Shown: positions 61,823-64,000 of the stretch, piece by piece
Layout: each line of letters opens with the position of its first letter
How positions within the stretch are numbered: position 1 is the first letter of the stretch
Origin: JAUSIF01 sp040901465
Lineage (GTDB): Bacteria > Pseudomonadota > Alphaproteobacteria > Rhizobiales > Xanthobacteraceae
Direction of reading: 5' to 3'
Assembly (NCBI GenBank): GCA_040901465.1
Contig: JBBDYN010000002.1
Location: forward strand, 62,001-126,000
Length of the DNA stretch: 64,000 nt
Translations under genes and position numbers: made by a program
The notes under the pieces: model-generated
What the model saw: only the letters and a program-made list of their open reading frames with translations
Database searches by the model: none
What the model was told of the DNA's origin: nothing

Positions 61823-63505
61823 TCAGTCGCCGCGCAGGAGCACCGCGCCCTTGTTGAGCGGCTGCACCGTGCGCTCATAAATGGAAAGCCAGCCGCTATC
61901 CTTCTTCGGCACGAAGTCCTGAAGGCGTGCGCGCCGCGCCGCGAGCTCCGCTTCGGCGACCTCCAGCACGACCGTCCTCTTTTCCACGTCAATCGAAATC
62001 ATGTCGCCGTTCTCCACGAGCGCGAGCGGCCCGCCGATCGCCGATTCCGGCGACACTTCGCCGAGCACCAGCCCCTTGTTCACGAGCCCGGACAATTGGC
62101 CGTCGGTCACCACCGCGACATTCGGTCCGAGGCCGGCTCCGTCAAGCTGAAAGACCAGTCGCGAGGCGCCACCCATGCCCGGTCCGCCGCGCACACCCAT
62201 GCCGCGCAGCACCACGGCATCGCCGAGCTTGATCTTGCCCGCCTTCAGCGCCTCCTCCGCGTCCGGCGAATTTTCGAACACGTTTGCCTTGCCGATGAAC
62301 GACAGCGGCCGCCCTTCGCCGCGCAGGCCGATCTTCACGATTGCGCCTTCCGGCGCGAGATTGCCGCGCAGGATCACGATGCCCGGCTTGTTCGCGAATG
62401 GCCGCTGCATCGGCCGAATCACTTCCGGATCGGAGACTTTTACGTCGGCGAGATTATCTGCAACCGACTTGCCGGTGACGGTCATCGCCGAGGTTTCCAG
62501 TATTGATTCGAGCTGCTTCATCACGCCGCGTGCGCCGCCCGCGGCCTCGAATTGCTCAATCGTGTGCTTGCCGATCGGCATCACGGCGCTGAGGATCGGC
62601 ACGCGATCTGCAAGCATCTCGAACAACTCGTAGACGTCGACATCGACGCCGGCTTCGAGCGCGATCGCTTGCAGATGCTTGATGCAATTGATCGAGCCGG
62701 ACACGGCGAGCACCACCGCGGCCGCATTGAGGAACGCGCCCTTGGTCAGGATCGTGCGCGGCCTGAGATCCTCCCACACCATCTCGACGATGCGTTCGCC
62801 TGATCGTTTCGCGTAGTCGAACATCTTCGGGCTGTTCGCAGCGACCGGCGCGCCGCCCGGCAGGCTCATGCCGAGCGCCTCCACGACCGAATGCATCGAG
62901 TTCGCCGTACCCATGCCGGCGCATACGCCCGGCCCGCGGATCGCGTTGTCCGCCATGCCTTTCAGATCTTCGAAGCTGAGCGAGCCCGCCACGTGGTGCC
63001 CGGCGGCGAGGAAGACTTCCTCGATGTCGACGTGATGGCCCTGATATTGGCCGGCCTTTTGGTATCCGCACAGCACCGAGATCGTCGGAATATTCGTGCG
63101 CGCCGCCGCCATGAGATGGCCCGGCGGGGTCTTGTCGCACGAAGAAAGACACACCATCCCGTCGAGCTGCGCGCCCTCCACCTGCACCTCGATGTCGTTG
63201 GTGATGAGGTCGCGGCTCGGCAGCAGGAAGGTGCCCGCGCGCCCCGCGCTCGTGATGAAGTCGCTCACGGCCATGGTGCGGATTTCGAACGGCAGGCCGC
63301 CGGCGACGCGGATCGCGTCCTTCACCACCTTCGCGACGCCGTCGAGATGACTGAAGCAGATCGAAAGTTCCGACGACGAGTTCACCACCGCGATCTTCGG
63401 CTTCTCCATGTCCTCGTCGGTGAGACCGAGCGCGCGCCACTGCGCGCGCCGCACCGCCCATCGCGATGTGCCCGGCTCGAAATTGCTCCGCAATTTTCGA
63501 TTCAT
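61823..63505 (-). CDS. IlvD/Edd family dehydratase (dihydroxy-acid or sugar-acid dehydratase)
   Basis: 560-residue Fe-S dehydratase: Cys in SSSELSICFSHLDG, LSSCDKTPPGHLMAAARTN, GPGVCAGMGTANSMHSVVEA and SGSINCIKHLQAIALEAGVD (variant of the GSTN motif), with the C-terminal swivel RGGPGMGGASRLVFQLDG and VVTDGQLSGLVNKGLVLGEV. All three cluster cysteines are present. Context (AcnX subunit 24 nt upstream) favours a role in a catabolic hydroxy-acid rather than branched-chain amino-acid synthesis. ATG preceded by AGGGGAAC. Confidence 0.88.
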   Translation of the reverse strand: MNRKLRSNFEPGTSRWAVRRAQWRALGLTDEDMEKPKIAVVNSSSELSICFSHLDGVAKVVKDAIRVAGGLPFEIRTMAVSDFITSAGRAGTFLLPSRDLITNDIEVQVEGAQLDGMVCLSSCDKTPPGHLMAAARTNIPTISVLCGYQKAGQYQGHHVDIEEVFLAAGHHVAGSLSFEDLKGMADNAIRGPGVCAGMGTANSMHSVVEALGMSLPGGAPVAANSPKMFDYAKRSGERIVEMVWEDLRPRTILTKGAFLNAAAVVLAVSGSINCIKHLQAIALEAGVDVDVYELFEMLADRVPILSAVMPIGKHTIEQFEAAGGARGVMKQLESILETSAMTVTGKSVADNLADVKVSDPEVIRPMQRPFANKPGIVILRGNLAPEGAIVKIGLRGEGRPLSFIGKANVFENSPDAEEALKAGKIKLGDAVVLRGMGVRGGPGMGGASRLVFQLDGAGLGPNVAVVTDGQLSGLVNKGLVLGEVSPESAIGGPLALVENGDMISIDVEKRTVVLEVAEAELAARRARLQDFVPKKDSGWLSIYERTVQPLNKGAVLLRGD

Positions 63506-63528
63506 TGTTCCCCTTGGCGCACAGCCAG

Positions 63529-63966
63529 CTATTCGGCGGCCGTCTTCGCGGCTGTCCGCTTCGTCACCTCGACCACGCCCTTGTCGGCGTCGACCTTCAC
63601 CCAGTCGCCGGTCTCGATCACCGAAAGCGGGTCCTTGTCGAAGTCGCTCATCGCCGGCACGTGCGTGACCACGGCGCCGAGCGCGGCCTTCGTCGTCATC
63701 TTGTTGAACAGCATCGCCTTGGGCGCCGCACCCGCGACGCGCGCGAGATGGAAATAATGCGAATACCCCGACGATCCCTTGGCGCCCGGAAATACGAGCA
63801 CCTTATCCTTGAAGCTCTGGCCCACGAGCTCATGCCGCCGCTCGATGATCGTGCCGGTGTTGGCGTCGATCCCGCCCCAGCCGGAGATCGTATCCGTCGT
63901 GACGATCGCCTCGCCCTCGGCGACGCCGCCGACCACCTTGCGTCCGCGCAGCACGACCTTGCTCAT
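63529..63966 (-). CDS. Aconitase X small subunit (swivel domain, DUF126)
   Basis: 145 residues: GVAEGEAIVTTDTISGWGGI, DANTGTIIERRHELVGQSFK, DKVLVFPGAKGSSGYSHYFH, KAMLFNKMTTKAALGAVVTH. This is the phosphorylation-free swivel domain of AcnX enzymes, known for cis-3-hydroxyproline and mevalonate-phosphate dehydration. ATG overlaps the stop of an upstream reading frame running off the window (ATGA), presumably the large subunit. The lysine-rich ending (KRTAAKTAAE) is unusual for the domain. Confidence 0.88.
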   Translation of the reverse strand: MSKVVLRGRKVVGGVAEGEAIVTTDTISGWGGIDANTGTIIERRHELVGQSFKDKVLVFPGAKGSSGYSHYFHLARVAGAAPKAMLFNKMTTKAALGAVVTHVPAMSDFDKDPLSVIETGDWVKVDADKGVVEVTKRTAAKTAAE

Positions 63967-64000
63967 GACAAGCCTCCGCGCCAGCGGCCGGTGAGCGCCG
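63963..64000 (-). CDS. 3' end of upstream gene, probably the AcnX large subunit (partial)
   Basis: The last 11 codons of a frame reading ALTGRWRGGLS and ending in a TGA that overlaps the AcnX small-subunit ATG as ATGA. Coupling and order (large then small) are usual for two-subunit AcnX. The rest lies outside the window, so identity is inference from position. Confidence 0.5.
   Translation of the reverse strand, partial: ALTGRWRGGLS

Noticed and set aside
1..64000. tRNA, rRNA, riboswitch or CRISPR features
   Set aside because: No cloverleaf-like segment, conserved rRNA stretch, repeat-spacer pattern or recognisable riboswitch core was found by reading; a covariance-model scan would be needed for certainty.

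Overview
The window looks like a chromosomal segment of a high-GC alphaproteobacterium, most likely of the Hyphomicrobiales (Bradyrhizobium/Xanthobacteraceae-like). This rests on strong GC-rich codon bias, several TRAP and tripartite tricarboxylate (TTT) uptake systems, a GAGCATGATCC...GAAAAGTGGAAACC-type intergenic repeat at 61772-61818 and a CTCTCCCC-type palindromic repeat at 17251-17307. I see no rRNA, tRNA, CRISPR array, prophage or transposase. Organism assignment is inference.

Layout. 1-4350 (minus): a 2-oxoacid:acceptor oxidoreductase operon (GltD-like flavo-iron-sulfur subunit, fused gamma/alpha subunit, beta subunit running off the left edge). 4665-7641 (minus): TAXI-type TRAP transporter. 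7919-8716: SDR dehydrogenase. 8780-15512: an ABC uptake system (binding protein divergent from permease-ATPase-permease) tightly coupled to two amidohydrolases, a Rieske protein and an SRPBCC protein. 15524-18664 (minus): a large EndoQ-like PHP nuclease/UvrD helicase fusion. 18796-23928 (minus): alpha/beta hydrolase, luciferase-like monooxygenase, SDR, CocE/NonD hydrolase and a MarR regulator. 24036-36231: an island of cobalamin-independent methionine synthase (MetE C-terminal)-like methyltransferases, four intact and two degenerate, around a LigM-like O-demethylase, with a GntR regulator, an orphan LivJ-type binding protein, a Tat-exported amidohydrolase and an alpha/beta hydrolase. 36469-44219: two complete TRAP (DctPQM) operons and a creatinase-like M24 protein. 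44425-49740: tungstate transporter tupBCA with molbindin, a leaderless NMT1-type protein, an HTH/binding-protein fusion regulator, and a TetR regulator. 49841-59313: sulfatase/phosphonate monoesterase-like hydrolase, tctCBA, IclR regulator, third DctPQM operon and a VOC protein. 59429-64000: PDC-lactonase-like amidohydrolase, HpcH/HpaI aldolase, haloacid dehalogenase, IlvD-type dehydratase and the aconitase-X small subunit.

The general picture is a catabolic accessory region: uptake of small organic acids or aromatic-derived compounds, each linked to hydrolases, dehydratases or aldolases. The points I find most unusual are the MetE-like/LigM-like methyl-transfer island, the EndoQ-UvrD fusion whose linker is encoded by an intergenic-type repeat, and a conserved double-palindrome element shared by the tctCBA promoter region and the iclR/TRAP divergent promoter region.
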